NCBI RefSeq assembly: GCF_039555335.1
Contig: NC_092637.1
Location: 46,517,613-46,581,612 of the forward strand
Origin: Amphiura filiformis
Lineage: Eukaryota; Echinodermata; Ophiuroidea; Amphilepidida; Amphiuridae
DNA length: 64,000 bases
Direction: 5' to 3'
In this document: piece by piece, positions 34,480-46,231 of the stretch
Position numbering within the stretch: position 1 is the first letter of the stretch
Layout of the letters: every line of letters starts with the position of its first letter
Position numbers and translations under genes: made by a program
Notes under the pieces: model-generated
What the model was told of the DNA's origin: nothing
Database searches by the model: none
Seen by the model: only the letters and a program-made list of their open reading frames with translations

Positions 34480-35155
34480 AACTTCTGACTCCTCCAAGCA
34501 AGTCCAGTCTTTGTCTCTAACATGTAAAAAAAAAATATATTCCTAATAAACAAGCAAACACAAATATGTTTTTTTCAAATCGTTTTAAACTTGTTACAAA
34601 ACGCGATTTGGTTTTGGTTAAAACGTTTTAATTAGTGAATAAAGGCATCCTTTTTAGCTGCTGTCGTGCATCAATCGTTTCATATAAAACATGCGACATC
34701 ATTATTTTAACAGTCATTGTAGCTAAGGTTGAACAATATTTATGGTGTGTGTGATACATGTGTTTCATGGATTTTTTTAACTAAAAAATATATTGATAGC
34801 ATGTTACCTCAAGATGCTATAGCCAAATGGTGTAGCATCCTGACAATATCCTTTTGTCAAATAACAAATCTTGAGATTTTGGACCAAAAAACATTTTACA
34901 GTGCATGGAAAACTGGGCGCCAACAGTACCCTAATAAAAGTAACACAGATTTTGATACCTTCAGATGGTCTCATAAAAAATGAGATCTCGGTGGCGCATC
35001 ACGTTATTGTGGCTTAAATCTTCGCCCTCGTGCCATTTTGATGGCCTTATGACATATGTCTCAATGCGCCATTAAGATCCCATGAAAATAATAAGTCCAC
35101 AGGAAAGAACACCTAGCTCTGAAACAAATGCACATAGAAAATTTTCCGGATTTTG
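34480..35155. other. Upstream region of the gene, no other gene seen
   Basis: Expected to contain the promoter and 5' UTR of the minus-strand gene. I see no clear TATA or initiator that I would assert. A tcgttttaaacttgttacaa, then ggttttggttaaaacgtttt piece (34,576-34,632) resembles the repeat at 51,255-51,420. Confidence 0.45.
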
Positions 35156-35530
35156 TTTATCATGTTGGCGCATAGATCTACAAGGACAAGGACATTGAAC
35201 TTTGACCTTTCTCATATCCTTGCGTGATAATTCAAGGGATAATTATCCGGGAGCATGTAAATAAAATAAACATGAAGTTAGGATATTGTTGGCGCATAAA
35301 TCTACAAGGACTTAAAAGTGTATTTTGCGCCGTTCGACAGCCTTTTTAAGACTCAAATTGAACAGTGACCCCAGCATAATCCCAATTATTTTTCAAGTGA
35401 TTATTGTTTTTGAACATCTAAATAATTTAAACATGAAGCAATTTTATGGGGATCTTGATAGTGCATACATCTACAAAAGTCCGTGTTACTCCATGCGACA
35501 GCCTTTTATTCCAAATGCTGGCCTTTAGGG
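35155..35530. repeat. Degenerate tandem repeat, units about 125-170 bp
   Basis: The phrase gttggcgcatagatctacaa recurs as gttggcgcataaatctacaa (about 35,287) and gatagtgcatacatctacaa (about 35,455). Shared flanking text taaacatgaag and gcgacagcctttt is also repeated. Confidence 0.65.
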
Positions 35531-35536
35531 ATTTCA

Positions 35537-35645
35537 TTCATTGATTGATTGATTGATTCATTCATTCATTCATTCATTCATTCATTCATTCATTCATTCA
35601 TTCATTCATTAATTCATTCATTCATTCATTCATTCATTCATTCAT
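35537..35645. repeat. (CATT)n microsatellite
   Basis: About 25 tandem units of cattcatt with rare interruptions (attgattgattg at the start, ttaattc in the middle). Confidence 0.95.
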
Positions 35646-35649
35646 GTTT

Positions 35650-38290
35650 GATATTTCATATATCACAAAGATCGATATGATCAGTATAATAAATATAAAT
35701 GCTTTACTAATTTGGGCAAACTAAAATTTTATAGAATTTTCAACGAATGTAACATTATGATACAAGTGATGAATATGATCAATGTGATATTAAAGGGGGA
35801 AATTAAATAATTTGAAATTTGAGGCATTTTTTTATTTTTAAGCAACAAGTTTGGACACCAATTAAAGAATACGATAAGTTATGGTGTTATCGATAAAATG
35901 GATAGAATTTGTTTTGCTGACATTAAGAGAGAGATAGTTTATTTGCTTCGAACTAGAAAGAAACGCGAGCTAGCTCAGTTTTGAAGACACTGATAAGAGA
36001 ATCCAAGTGATTCAGATTCAGATTTAATTTTCCATAACAAAATCACAGTACAATAAATTGAGCAATAAAATGAAAGGATGACCATAACAGAGCGAAGCTC
36101 GAAGGAACTGCGGCAATCCTCTTAGATAAATGATTAAGTAGTTATAAGACAAGTATAGATGGTGCAAAGACAGAGACACCAGGGGTGTAAAACAAGACGT
36201 TGCAAGATAGGTGGGACAAACATGGTGGCACACAAGGCATATGACTTAAGGTATAAAGGGACCCCGTCTCCGGACCATCATAAATTCAGAAAATAAGACC
36301 AAAAAGCAACGAAAACCAGATGGAACCGATATGAAGTCAGGAAAATTGCTGGAAGAATGAATTTGACTAGCTAAGGTAGGACCAATGTCAGCAAAAATGG
36401 TTAAATTTAGATGCTATGTAATCAGGGTCAGGAACTCTAGTCTGACCGTCATTAAAATGAGTAGCTGCAGGTTTTTGTAGATTTTATGTCATTTATTGTA
36501 CGACAAGTATTTTTAATTTGATGGTTATAAGAATCAAATCTATTAGAATAGTATCTTTTGCACGAAATCCTGGTTATGTATTATTGGAAGATTTTTATTG
36601 CATACGTTTGAGAATTTATCATTAAATTCATTGTAAGATTCGTCAGCAGAGGTACTGTTAAACACATCATCCCGTTCTGTTTTGCTTAATCCAACGTCTA
36701 ATGCTGAAATATTACCTTAGTTTATTTTTCTTGTCATTTAAATTACTTTTAGTTTTAGAATTTAAAAAACTACTATTAACAGAGAAAACAAGATTTGTTT
36801 TAATTTACTATAAGATGGTAACCCTCTCTTCCATCTGGTGTCGCAGTTGCATTGTAACGGTGCGCGAAGAAACGACGGTCTGAAAATAAAATGTTCACTT
36901 ATTTACAGTTACCTGCCTGGTAAAATGTTTACATGCTGTCAGATCAGTAATCAATTTAATTTTTCAAGTCGTTTCTCCGAAACAATGGTCCCACTTTTAT
37001 GAATAGCCTATCGTTAAATTAAATCGGCATGAAAGGAACAATGCGTTGCGTAATCTTTTATAGTCTCCATGTTTATTATAACCTCCTTGGCACATTCCTA
37101 AAATGTATATAAACTTATTTGGTCACCCTCGGTTATCTCAAATATTGTTGGATTTATATAAAGAAGATGTATAGTTTTAATGTTCATTATCCTAATTGAT
37201 TTTGAGCATCCGACATAATTATATGTTTTGCAGTGCCATATTTGCAACGCATATATCTGGTCTACTCAATGAAATTAAATTTATTGATATAATGAAAGAC
37301 AGAGATAAAAATAATAGTTCACGTTTGAGGTCAGGGCAAAGGCGCCCTGTGATTGGTTGACGAGCTTCGCAGTATGGTATTTTCTATCTAGTTATCAGAA
37401 TTTCAGACGCGAACTGGTCTTTGTATCTCTGTGTTTCATTATAGTAATGCTTTAATTAGTGTTTAGGATACATCATGTCGATGAACATGAAAAGTAATCT
37501 AAAAACAAACAAACAAAATATTTCTTAAATCGGTTGTCTCTGAACCTAAACCAAACTAGCTCTCTTCAGAAATCCGATCTAATAAAACTATTACAGGAGC
37601 CATGCAAATTATATCGAAAATAATGGAACTGAATTCCAGTGTTCTTTTGATTACAAAAAGGTTACGCGTAGTATTACTGATTTACGGGTCATACAACATT
37701 AAGATACCATAGATGTTATATAATACCAACAAAATTATGGCTACAACTTTTGTTTAGTTTATTTATATGGTTATCTAGCGCTTTTTGTTTCAAATTGTGA
37801 AACTTCAAATGTCAATATTAAAGTGAACATTTTCACCATATCCATTTCATATGTACTGTACACGTAATGCGATTAACCGTTTTCCAACAGTGTATCATCA
37901 CGTTGTGACCATTAAAATACCAAGTTTTTAAAATGAAACCTTAAATACTGCACATGTTCCTACAAAAATAAAACCAACAAGTCCAATTGGTATCCTTGTA
38001 AAAAAAGGTATTCACTTCTTTTCCCCTTATTTATCTTCTTACTCAATTCACCCTTTCCTTCTTCATTTTGTTTAAACAATTTTATTATCCGTGTCGGTAA
38101 GCCAAGTTAAATTCCTGCCTAAGTCATTTAGAGTGAAATAATACTATTGTGTCTTACCTTATTTATCTTTGGTGAGTCTTCTTTCGTTTAGTCTCTTGCA
38201 CTTGCCCGATATTCACTGTTAACCAAACTTGGTCTGTGCTAGGTAACAATACAAAGCGAACTGAAACATACAGATACGGATATTTATTAA
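35650..38290. other. Stretch without recognisable gene
   Basis: AT-rich. Short frames such as 36024-36233 and 36701-36883 have no recognisable domain and unremarkable composition. I see no repeats beyond short A or T runs. Confidence 0.55.
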
Positions 38291-38299
38291 ATAAGGTGA

Positions 38300-38845
38300 A
38301 AAATATAGCAACAGCTGTGGATTTGTTGCCAGTTGTTTATACGATTTGATTGACAAGATCACAACGTATGCTGTTATAATGTTGCACCGCCCCACTGGGC
38401 GGTGCAAATAGGAACTTTTTTCTAGTACATACTTAATTATGCGATTTCCTCGTTTCTGATTGGTCGAGACCGGGCAAATGACAGCAACAGCTGTGGATTT
38501 TCGGCGTGCTGTATCTACTGCGTTATTAACAAAATCACATCATAGGATGTTACGATGTTGCACCGCCCAGTAGGATCTATATCAAGTACTTACTTGATTT
38601 TGTGATTTCCTCGTTTCTGATTGGTCGAAAGCCAGGCAAATGACAGCAAGAGCTGTGGAGTTTTTGCCAGCTGTCTATACTGCGTAATTGACAAAATCAT
38701 GTCATATGATGTTATGATGTTGCCCCGCCCAACTTGGTGGCGCAAATATGATTTATTTTCTAGTAATGTTCACGTAATTAGGTAATTTCTGTGTTTCTGA
38801 TTGGTCGAGAGCTGGGCATAGCAACGTTAGAGACATAATAAGTGA
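38300..38845. repeat. Three to four tandem units of about 160-180 bp containing a perfect hairpin
   Basis: The text cctcgtttctgattggtcga recurs at about 38,446, 38,607 and (as tgtgtttctgattggtcgag) 38,790. Agcaacagctgtggatt recurs at about 38,307, 38,483 and (as agcaagagctgtggag) 38,643. Ttgcaccgccca occurs in each unit. In the first unit gcaccgcccc and gggcggtgc form an almost perfect hairpin at 38,384-38,405. Confidence 0.75.
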
Positions 38846-38849
38846 TTTG

Positions 38850-40010
38850 CTTCAGAGCGACGACCTAATGTTTTCTTCAATGTCTACTTTTTGCATGATT
38901 GTAACGCCCAATGGTGTACTAAAATAACACGTGAAAGACTAAGAGTGGAGTGCTTCATTTACAGTAAAATTTAAGTTTTTAAATACATTCCTGAAAATAT
39001 GTATTTTTGAATATTTTGGATTTTTATTTCAACAAATTAAGCATTTTATACAAAAATCTAATTCTGCACTTTTGATTTTTGCTGTTTTTTATATTTCATT
39101 AAAAATACATTTATAGCATCTACGATTGCTTCACGGTACTGTTTTGAAATCTGAAACCTAAAATCCAAGATGGCCACCAATTAGATATGCAAATTAGATT
39201 TTATTTTTGCAAATTATTTTGGTTGAGACTGAGTTAAGATCCATTGTTACTTAATATCACAAATTTGCCACAATCCCACAAGTGGTGTATACTCTTTTAA
39301 CAATATGTTAAACCTGTTTTGTGATATTTATAAAAAAAATCAACTATTGTTTCTTTAGTAATTTGTGCAATAAGGTTATGATACCATATGGGTGGACTAC
39401 AATTTGACTTTATAATTTTTCATTGAAAACATTATGTATACTACCCTACCATTATCAGGCGGCGGATGACATGATCGAGCCGGCAACTTGTGAAACCGCC
39501 CGGCCGTATGGCATTTTCCAATATAGTCGGTTAGTTTTGTGGGGTTCATTATCGAACCCCAACGGTTCTAGCTTGTATTTATATTATTTATCAACATAGG
39601 CCTATTAGTTTGTGATATTTCAAGCGTTTTAAAATTTCAAAATAATCCCATTCAATTACAAGGTTGACGATGAAAATTTACTGAATTTAGAGAATGCAAT
39701 GCGGCCACTACCTGGCCATTATCACATTAAAGGTGTTTGTAATATTTGCTTAAATTTTCTTCTCCGCGTGTAGAATATTTATGTTCTACAGGTGTGGGGT
39801 GTAACCCTACGCCGTGAATCGCTCATCTTTTGCACTTCAAAATCTCCACACTTACCTCTTTGTCGAAGGTTCCAGTTACGCGCGTGACCTATTTGTGGTC
39901 CTTTATCTTGATTCAATCTTGGTTTCTGAATTCTTTGTACAGAGGGATATTTTCTCTGGTGTTTATTATGGCACGCCAGAGTGGAACAAACCTCGACAAA
40001 ACCCATTGAG
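38850..40010. other. Stretch without recognisable gene
   Basis: AT-rich. One isolated ccaagatggccaccaa motif lies at 39,163-39,180. Overlapping short frames near 39,780-40,020 on both strands show no domain. Confidence 0.5.
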
Positions 40011-40014
40011 AAAC

Positions 40015-40178
40015 AAACCGCACTGAGAAAGAAAAACTACACCGAGAAAAAATACACATTGAGAAAGAAAACAAATACACCGAGGAAAAAAAACACATTG
40101 AGAAAGAAAAGAAATCAATCTAGAAAAAAAAACCACATACTGAGCAAGAAAAACTCCATTAAGAATAAAAATGATCGA
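40015..40178. repeat. A-rich minisatellite, about 24-bp units
   Basis: Units of cattgagaaagaaaacaaat alternate with caccgaggaaaaaaaacac. The Lys/Arg/Thr-rich 86-residue frame at 39981-40241 is produced by this repeat. Confidence 0.75.
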
Positions 40179-40267
40179 AAAACTTTTGAGAACAAATTGT
40201 CCATTTTTGACTTCCTTCGCAGTTTGTATAGGAGCGACTAGAGACTCTGACCAGGAGCACTGATAGA

Positions 40268-40308
40268 GTTTATTTATTATTTATTACTATTATTATTATT
40301 ATTGTTAT
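40268..40308. repeat. (TTA)n microsatellite
   Basis: About 13 units of tta/att with a few interruptions. Confidence 0.85.
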
Positions 40309-40845
40309 TTCTATCCACCCCCGTAGTGCCGCCACTGAACATATTCATGAGTCTTATTTTAACGTAAATTGACCAAACCATTAATAAATTTAACCCTTTT
40401 TGGAATAATAACCTCTCGGATTAATTAGGCTATATCCCGACCCCCATTAACCCAAACTTACACACTTGCTCGCTCACATTCAAACAAAATGGACAAAAAC
40501 TAAATCAGAATGTGTTTTAAGCAGCTTTTTGTGTCTAACTCGGTAATCTGTACACACTTCGATGTACAACTTAGAGTATTAAGCATGTGGATAACTGTAC
40601 ATGATCTGATCATCCCGGCTGGAAGATGTTGAGGAAGATATACTAGGCCTATACATTATCACGTTTACGCGTTATATGGCAGTTTGACGTACATTTTCAT
40701 GTGTGTGATGCATGGTTTATTCGGCCAGTGTGGCAAGATAGATCGCCATACACATTATTGTCGTGTCACAATATCCATATCCTCCTGTCCTGTAACGCCG
40801 TTCCCAGGTCAGATGCTTCTAGTCCAGTGTCCTGCTTGAGTACAT

Positions 40846-41525
40846 CTACATAATGTAAGGATGGTCTACCAGGTTTTTTTTTATTTCATGTTTGGGTGTC
40901 AAGTTTATCAGATTGGCGACCTGCTTGCACTTACTCCTGAAGCAGTGTCCAGCGAAGCGTGTCCTCCTTTCTCTGATCTTCTCTGAGAGTCTCGGAAGGT
41001 CTCCATACAGCTCTTTGATGTTTATGTGCTGCTTCCAATCGATGTTGTACACTGCCCTAAGCATCCGAGTGTAATAGCCGTTCAGCTCTTTAGATAGTTT
41101 TGGAGTTATGGTCCACGCTTCGTATCCATATGTCAACACAGACTCCACCGTTGCACTGAAAACCCGCAGTTTTAATTTCTTTAGTAGTGCAGACTTCCAG
41201 ATCTTGCTTAGGCTGTTACATGCTCTCCAAGCCGCTAGCTTACGTGTTTTGACATCATGCTCTGTGTTAGCCATCCATGCTCCGAGATATTTGAAGTTTT
41301 TCACTTCATCTAGCTTTGTTCCATTGTGCTGTAACCTGCTGATCTTGGTTAAAAGACATGTAATTTGTCTTGGTGGCATTCATTTTTAAGACTCTTCCGA
41401 CTGATGTTTCGACCCTTTACAGCAGTTCCTGAGCTTGTTTAATTTCTTCTGACAGGAGAGCGATGACATCTGCGAAGTCCAGGTCGGTTACCATTTCTGA
41501 CCCAACTCGTAAGCTCATTCTCTTT
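40846..41525 (-). pseudogene. Non-LTR retrotransposon RT fragment, C-terminal half
   Basis: The 177-residue frame reads VKNFKYLGAWMANTEHDVKT, then ESVLTYGYEAWTITPKLSKE, YYTRMLRAVYNIDWKQH and IRERRTRFAGHCFR. These are the conserved post-catalytic blocks of non-LTR RTs. The order FKYLG, then YG.E.WT, then R-R-x-R-F-x-G-H is shared by RTE-like and related clades. Just upstream in another frame is VTDLDFADVIALLSEE (about 41,440-41,490), the catalytic block with FADV where FADD is expected. The copy is frameshifted and catalytically changed, hence dead. No 5' part was found. Confidence 0.85.
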
Positions 41526-41639
41526 TCTAGATGGAATCAAAGTTCATTGTATATTGTATACGTCAATTTGGTTCAAACGGCTTATGAACAAATAAACATT
41601 TATGAGCTCTGGAGAGAGTAAAACGGGGGGTTTTTTGGG

Positions 41640-41911
41640 CATCATCACAATTATATCGCATCAACTAGGTTGCGTCTGAACCTGGCGCAAACCTATCTGC
41701 ACTTAGATTGTAACATGCACCAATTAGCTGTGCAGCTCCTAAAATTCTGTCGGGTGAAAGAAGTTTTGATAACCAAACAACTAATGACCGATTTTTTTGA
41801 AAGTAGGAGAAAACCGGAGATCCAATTCAATCCTTGTGCACGGCCGCGGGACTTGAACCCGGGACCTAAGTGGTGCAAGGTGGGGGACAACCGCTGTGCC
41901 AATCAGCTTTA
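41640..41911 (-). mobile_element. tRNA-derived SINE with canonical A and B boxes
   Basis: On minus, box A TGGCACAGCGG and box B GGTTCAAGTCC fit the RNA polymerase III consensus and are about 40 bases apart. The body continues aaggattgaattggatctcc, then ggttttctcctactttc. The cloverleaf is not complete (long inserts between boxes and no plausible acceptor stem), so I call it a SINE and not a tRNA gene. It differs in sequence from the two other SINEs in the window. Confidence 0.82.
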
Positions 41912-42244
41912 CCTACACACCTGTTTACAGCGAACAATAATAATTGTTACAAAGTTGAGATTATTTACTACCTGGTAATGTTCAAACAAACTAACCAAAG
42001 TATTAAAAACTGGTTACGATGTTACTGCATACCTACTTTCCCCAGGTTGTTCCTACTGATGTCTCCATGTAGAGTTATACAGTAGGTAACAAAGAAGTAG
42101 AAGTAGGTAACACAGAATCTTACGTACTTGATTTCTCACATCACACTCACACCCGCACACTCCACTAAAATGTCATGTACGTAAGTGATCTTAACGTATA
42201 CAGACCTAAGAAAGAAAATTATGAAATCGAAATACATGATCATA

Positions 42245-43131
42245 CCGGGTGTCCCAAAAAAAGGTTACATGTAGATTTTGGAACATAATCTAAGTTAATG
42301 TTAACAAATATAAATGTCCTTTTCATGACATAATCTATGTACCCTCTACTAGTACCCCTGTGAATGTCAAGTTCACAACTTGTGTATTTAGCCCGCATTC
42401 CACGCATTCCTGAGCAAGCTGTTTACGTGACATAATACAACACGAGGTTCATTACCGCCGCCACAGCCACCGTGCCTTTGGCGGGGCATTTGAGTAGGTC
42501 CAGCCATATCATGGCTGATGCATGCAGTGTTTTTGGTTTATTTTGATGAACAAAGAGTAAAACTCGTTCAGTTTTAATTCAAGAGTTCAGTCAAAAATGT
42601 ACAATATTCTTACAGCATATAACACAGCAGCAATTTCAACTCCTAAATATGCAAAAGATTGTTATTAATTTCACTCTGTTGATTACAGGAGATGCAGCGT
42701 GCAGAAACACATTCAGCAAAAACGTGTTCTTCTCTAATGACAATTTTCTTTTATGTGTTACCACCAAGAGTCTAGAAGTTCTAAAACTGATTTTATTTTC
42801 AGTGTGCAATATTTATTTTTTCAATTTGTTTCTTTTGTGCAATAAGTTTGTGAAAAAATATGAGTAAATAAAAAGTAATAAAGAAAAAATATGAAAACAA
42901 AATGTGCTTGTATCCAACTTTCGTTGTGCCATATCTTGATGGTTAGTCACTCTTGACAACCCTGTCATCTTGCGCTCATAATTTAAGTTGTATTTAAGAT
43001 ACAGAGTTGAAACCTTGCAGACAATTAGAAGAAGGATATATAACTAATATCTGACAAAATGACATTGTTATTTTGAGCCATCACCAAATGCGGTTCATTT
43101 TCTACATGTAACCTTTTTATGGGACACCTTG
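42245..43131. mobile_element. Mariner-like non-autonomous element, 887 bp, TA-flanked
   Basis: The left end reads ccgggtgtcccaaaaaaagg, then ttacatgtaga. The right end reverse-complemented reads caaggtgtcccataaaaagg, then ttacatgtaga. TA lies on both sides (42243-42244 and 43132-43133). The length is below that of an intact mariner (about 1.3 kb) and no transposase or DDE block was recognised. TIR form and TA target agree with the IS630-Tc1-mariner group. Confidence 0.87.
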
Positions 43132-43139
43132 TACATACG

Positions 43140-44020
43140 AGAATATGGATTATTTTAAAAGGGAATTAGATAAGGTTTTGCTCTGTTAACAGGTTTTTTT
43201 TCTGTAAATTGTTAATATCAATCTCGGTGAAATGACAAGAATCACTCGTACCATTTACATCAGTTAGAAATACAGTTGGATCAAAAAAGATTTTCATATT
43301 TATTTTTTAAATTAGTATCTAAAACAGTTCTATTTTCAAAGAAACGATATATTTCTAAAAGATTTGTAAGCATAACCCACAGCCGTTGCAAGTAAAACTT
43401 GCGCAAACTTTTGAAAAGCGCCCTCAGTCTCAATTTTGACATTTAATGTCAATTTTCACGAAAACGCAACATCCAATTGTCATGGAACTTTCAAGAATTG
43501 ATATTTCAACTTCATATATTTAGACACCAAAAGCATATCAAAATACCAAAATATAAATAATCTGAAGGATTTTGCACCATAATTTACTCATTCACTAGAT
43601 AAAGTATGGTGACGCTTTAGGGCGCTGTACACTTTTTGTTCGGTCTATATCCAAAACTGTTGTCATTTCTTGTTGTGATAGGTCAAGTTGAATAGAAAAA
43701 AACTGTTAACAGAGAAAAAACAACCAAAAAATCATTTTGACCCCTGTAAAGCTCACTCATAGTTATGCTTATTTTTAATTTCCTTTGATTACTTTTTTAC
43801 ATGTTTATGACAAGTTGAGCAAACACACGGCATAACCTTACACACCTCAACACACAACTCAATACATCAATATAATTTGATATATATATTAGCACAATAA
43901 GTTGTATGCAGCCTAATCAAATGTATTGTATTTGTATTATTAATGATATGATTTTAAAAATCAATGTATTTTTTATGGAAATAACGATATAGGGAAAAAA
44001 ATTCAAGAAATACATCAAAA
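43140..44020. other. Stretch without recognisable gene
   Basis: AT-rich sequence between the mariner-like element and a dispersed repeat. Nothing recognisable. Confidence 0.5.
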
Positions 44021-44024
44021 GTAG

Positions 44025-44308
44025 ATTAAATCAACGTGCGTGCGAAACGACAACAGTTGTTAGAAATGTATTTTTAACGATGCTTTGCATCAAAAGATAA
44101 TGTGAATGACGTCATTAAAACTCATTAAAGTTGCTATAAATAAAAAAAATAATGAGATCATTTCAAGCAAATGATAGTTTTTTTACAAGATCTCATGACT
44201 TCAAAACTAATTAAATCTGCGTGCTAATTGAGAATAAAATGCAACAGTTGTTTAAAATTTACCATAAAATCATGTTTTTAAATGCTGCTAAATATATAGT
44301 TTAAAGCA
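44025..44308 (+). repeat. Dispersed repeat, copy 1 (second at 52,565-52,842)
   Basis: Shares cgacaacagttgt, aataatgagatcatt, acaagatctcatgacttcaa and tgcaacagttgtttaaaat with the second copy, in the same order and spacing. Both copies lie next to a long microsatellite. Confidence 0.85.
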
Positions 44309-44377
44309 CTTTTAAATAAAACCCAAGTTTGATATAATGAGCTTGATCAATGAAAGTTTTACGCTAACACTTATTCT

Positions 44378-44663
44378 ACCCAAAAGAAGAAGAAGAAGAA
44401 GAAAAGAAGAAGAAAAGGAGAAGCAGAAGACAAAGACGACAAAGAAGAAGAGGAAGAAGGAGAAGATGAAGAAGAAGAAGAAGAAAAGTAGTAGAAGAAG
44501 AAGAAGAAGTAGACGACGACGACGACGACGACGAAGAAGAATAATAATAAGAATAAGAATAAGAAAAAGAAGATGTTGATGATGGTGATGATGATGATGA
44601 TGCTGATGCTGATGCTGCTGCTGCTGCTGCTAATGATGATGATGATGTTGATGATGATGATGG

Positions 44664-44713
<50 letters not shown>

Positions 44714-44735
44714 TTGATTTTGATATTGATGATGA
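44378..44735. repeat. Compound trinucleotide microsatellite (GAA, GAC, GAT types)
   Basis: Runs of gaagaa, gacgac, aataat, gatgat and gctgct follow each other for about 350 bases. Long Arg/Lys, Ser, Ile or Met frames here (for example 44371-44772) are artefacts of the repeat. Confidence 0.95.
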
Positions 44736-44959
44736 CCCTAAAATTTTCTTCGTCAAGTGGTACCTTACCCATTTATGTCTGGCTGATTTTCAGGGAGCTG
44801 ACAGGCCTTTGGAAGCAGATATTTTCTGCCGTTTGTGATGTTGATATACGGAGAGCGTTGCGCACACTCTGGCGGTGGCTTTAATTGGTACCACGCTCAA
44901 CTATATCATTATCCTATTTTTCTAGCTATTGGGGTGGGGTTGCTGTGACACGTAGGGGT

Positions 44960-45615
44960 ACACCGACACGCCACTGGTCCAAAACTCCGCTAGTCCGACA
45001 TGCCGCTAGTCCGAATCTGAAATGCACTTCACCAGTCCGACACGCAGCTAGTCTGAATCGAAAATACACAATGCCAGTCCTACACGCAGCTAGTCCGAAA
45101 ATGAAAACCACTGCGCTTGTCCGAAACTGAAAACCACTGCGCTAGTCCGAATCTGGGAAACACCCCCTAGTCTGACACTACGCTAGTCCGAATTTAAAAA
45201 CACTGCGCTAATCCAAACTGAAAACCAGTGCGCTTGTCCGAATTTGAAAAACATTGTGTTAGAAGATAACGCAGCGTTTTCCAGATTCGGAATAACGCAG
45301 TATTTTCCAACTTAAATTGGGACTTGTGTAGTATCGGACTGCAGAAGTGTTTTCCAGATTTGAACTAGCGCAGTGTATTTCGGATTCGGACTAGCGGCGT
45401 GTCGGACTAAAAAGTGTTTACAGATTCGGACTAGCGGCGTGTCGGACTGTTGCAGTGCAGGTTTTCATTTTCGGACTAGCGCATGCTTTTTTTTGGACTA
45501 GCGCAGTGGTTTTAATTTTCGGAGTGACGCACCCCTAAGTATGTGAAATTTGTGTAGTCGGACTAGTGGCGTGTCGGACTAGAAGCGCGTCGGACTAGCG
45601 GCGTGTTGGACTGAG
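44960..45615. repeat. Inverted clusters of a GTCCGACACGCCGCTAGTCCGAAT unit
   Basis: Left half (44,975-45,240) repeats gctagtccgaatctgaaaa or gctagtccgacacgc. Right half (45,280-45,615) repeats the inverse, ttcggactagcggcgtgtcg. This gives a long imperfect hairpin made of roughly 35-bp tandem units. Short frames on both strands are by-products. Confidence 0.82.
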
Positions 45616-46039
45616 CGGTGTAGCCCGTTCAGGTTTTCGGCTAACATAATGCATTTTTAATACATTGACATAAAATGTGTTTTTTATATTCGGCATTTCG
45701 AAAAAAAAAATCCAAATACTTTGCAAACGTTGCTATCCGATCCCTTAAGCCATTTAGTGCAACATTTTTAAAAAACAGTACGTTACAGACATTATCAACA
45801 CATTGTGATATACTTGATTTTATTATAGGTAAAAGTGCGTCAACTATAAATAATTATGTGAAAAGAATAAGATATAATTCATTAAGTGCACATGGCTTAA
45901 TTGAATGCGGCATCTGGCATTACATTTCCTGAGTAAGCTAATGTGATATTATATTAAAAAGTATCTACAGAGTTTGCTAAGTGCCGTTCAACAAGTTTGG
46001 TACGTTACGACAAATTTCAGCATGGCTGACGCATGACGA

Positions 46040-46200
46040 AACATTTTTTTTTGTGCCGAAGTGGTCCAAAACCTCTAGAATTTTTTCTATACAATAACTG
46101 AAGGTAAAGTCAAGTCCATTCATGCGAAAAAAATCCGGACAAAACAACTTTTCCGACCTAAAGCGCAAAGCGTAACAAAAAATAACCCCCTCAAACTGTT
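46040..46200. repeat. Isolated unit of the 120-bp satellite
   Basis: Contains gtcaagtccattcatgcgaa, then aaatccggacaaaacaactt and gcgtaacaaaaa, the same text as the array at 47,755-49,100. Confidence 0.75.
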
Positions 46201-46231
46201 GTCTTTCTCCGACATTAACCGTATGTCAAGT

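Noticed and set aside
38300..38845. CRISPR-like array
   Set aside because: Units are about 170 bp and diverged, with no short identical repeats and unique spacers, and the genome is eukaryotic.
41840..41911. Free-standing tRNA gene on the minus strand
   Set aside because: A and B boxes are good, but the acceptor stem and compact cloverleaf are not evident and a non-tRNA body and tail follow, so a SINE is more likely.
44337..44772. Arg/Lys-rich and Ser/Ile-rich frames
   Set aside because: Produced by the compound trinucleotide microsatellite.
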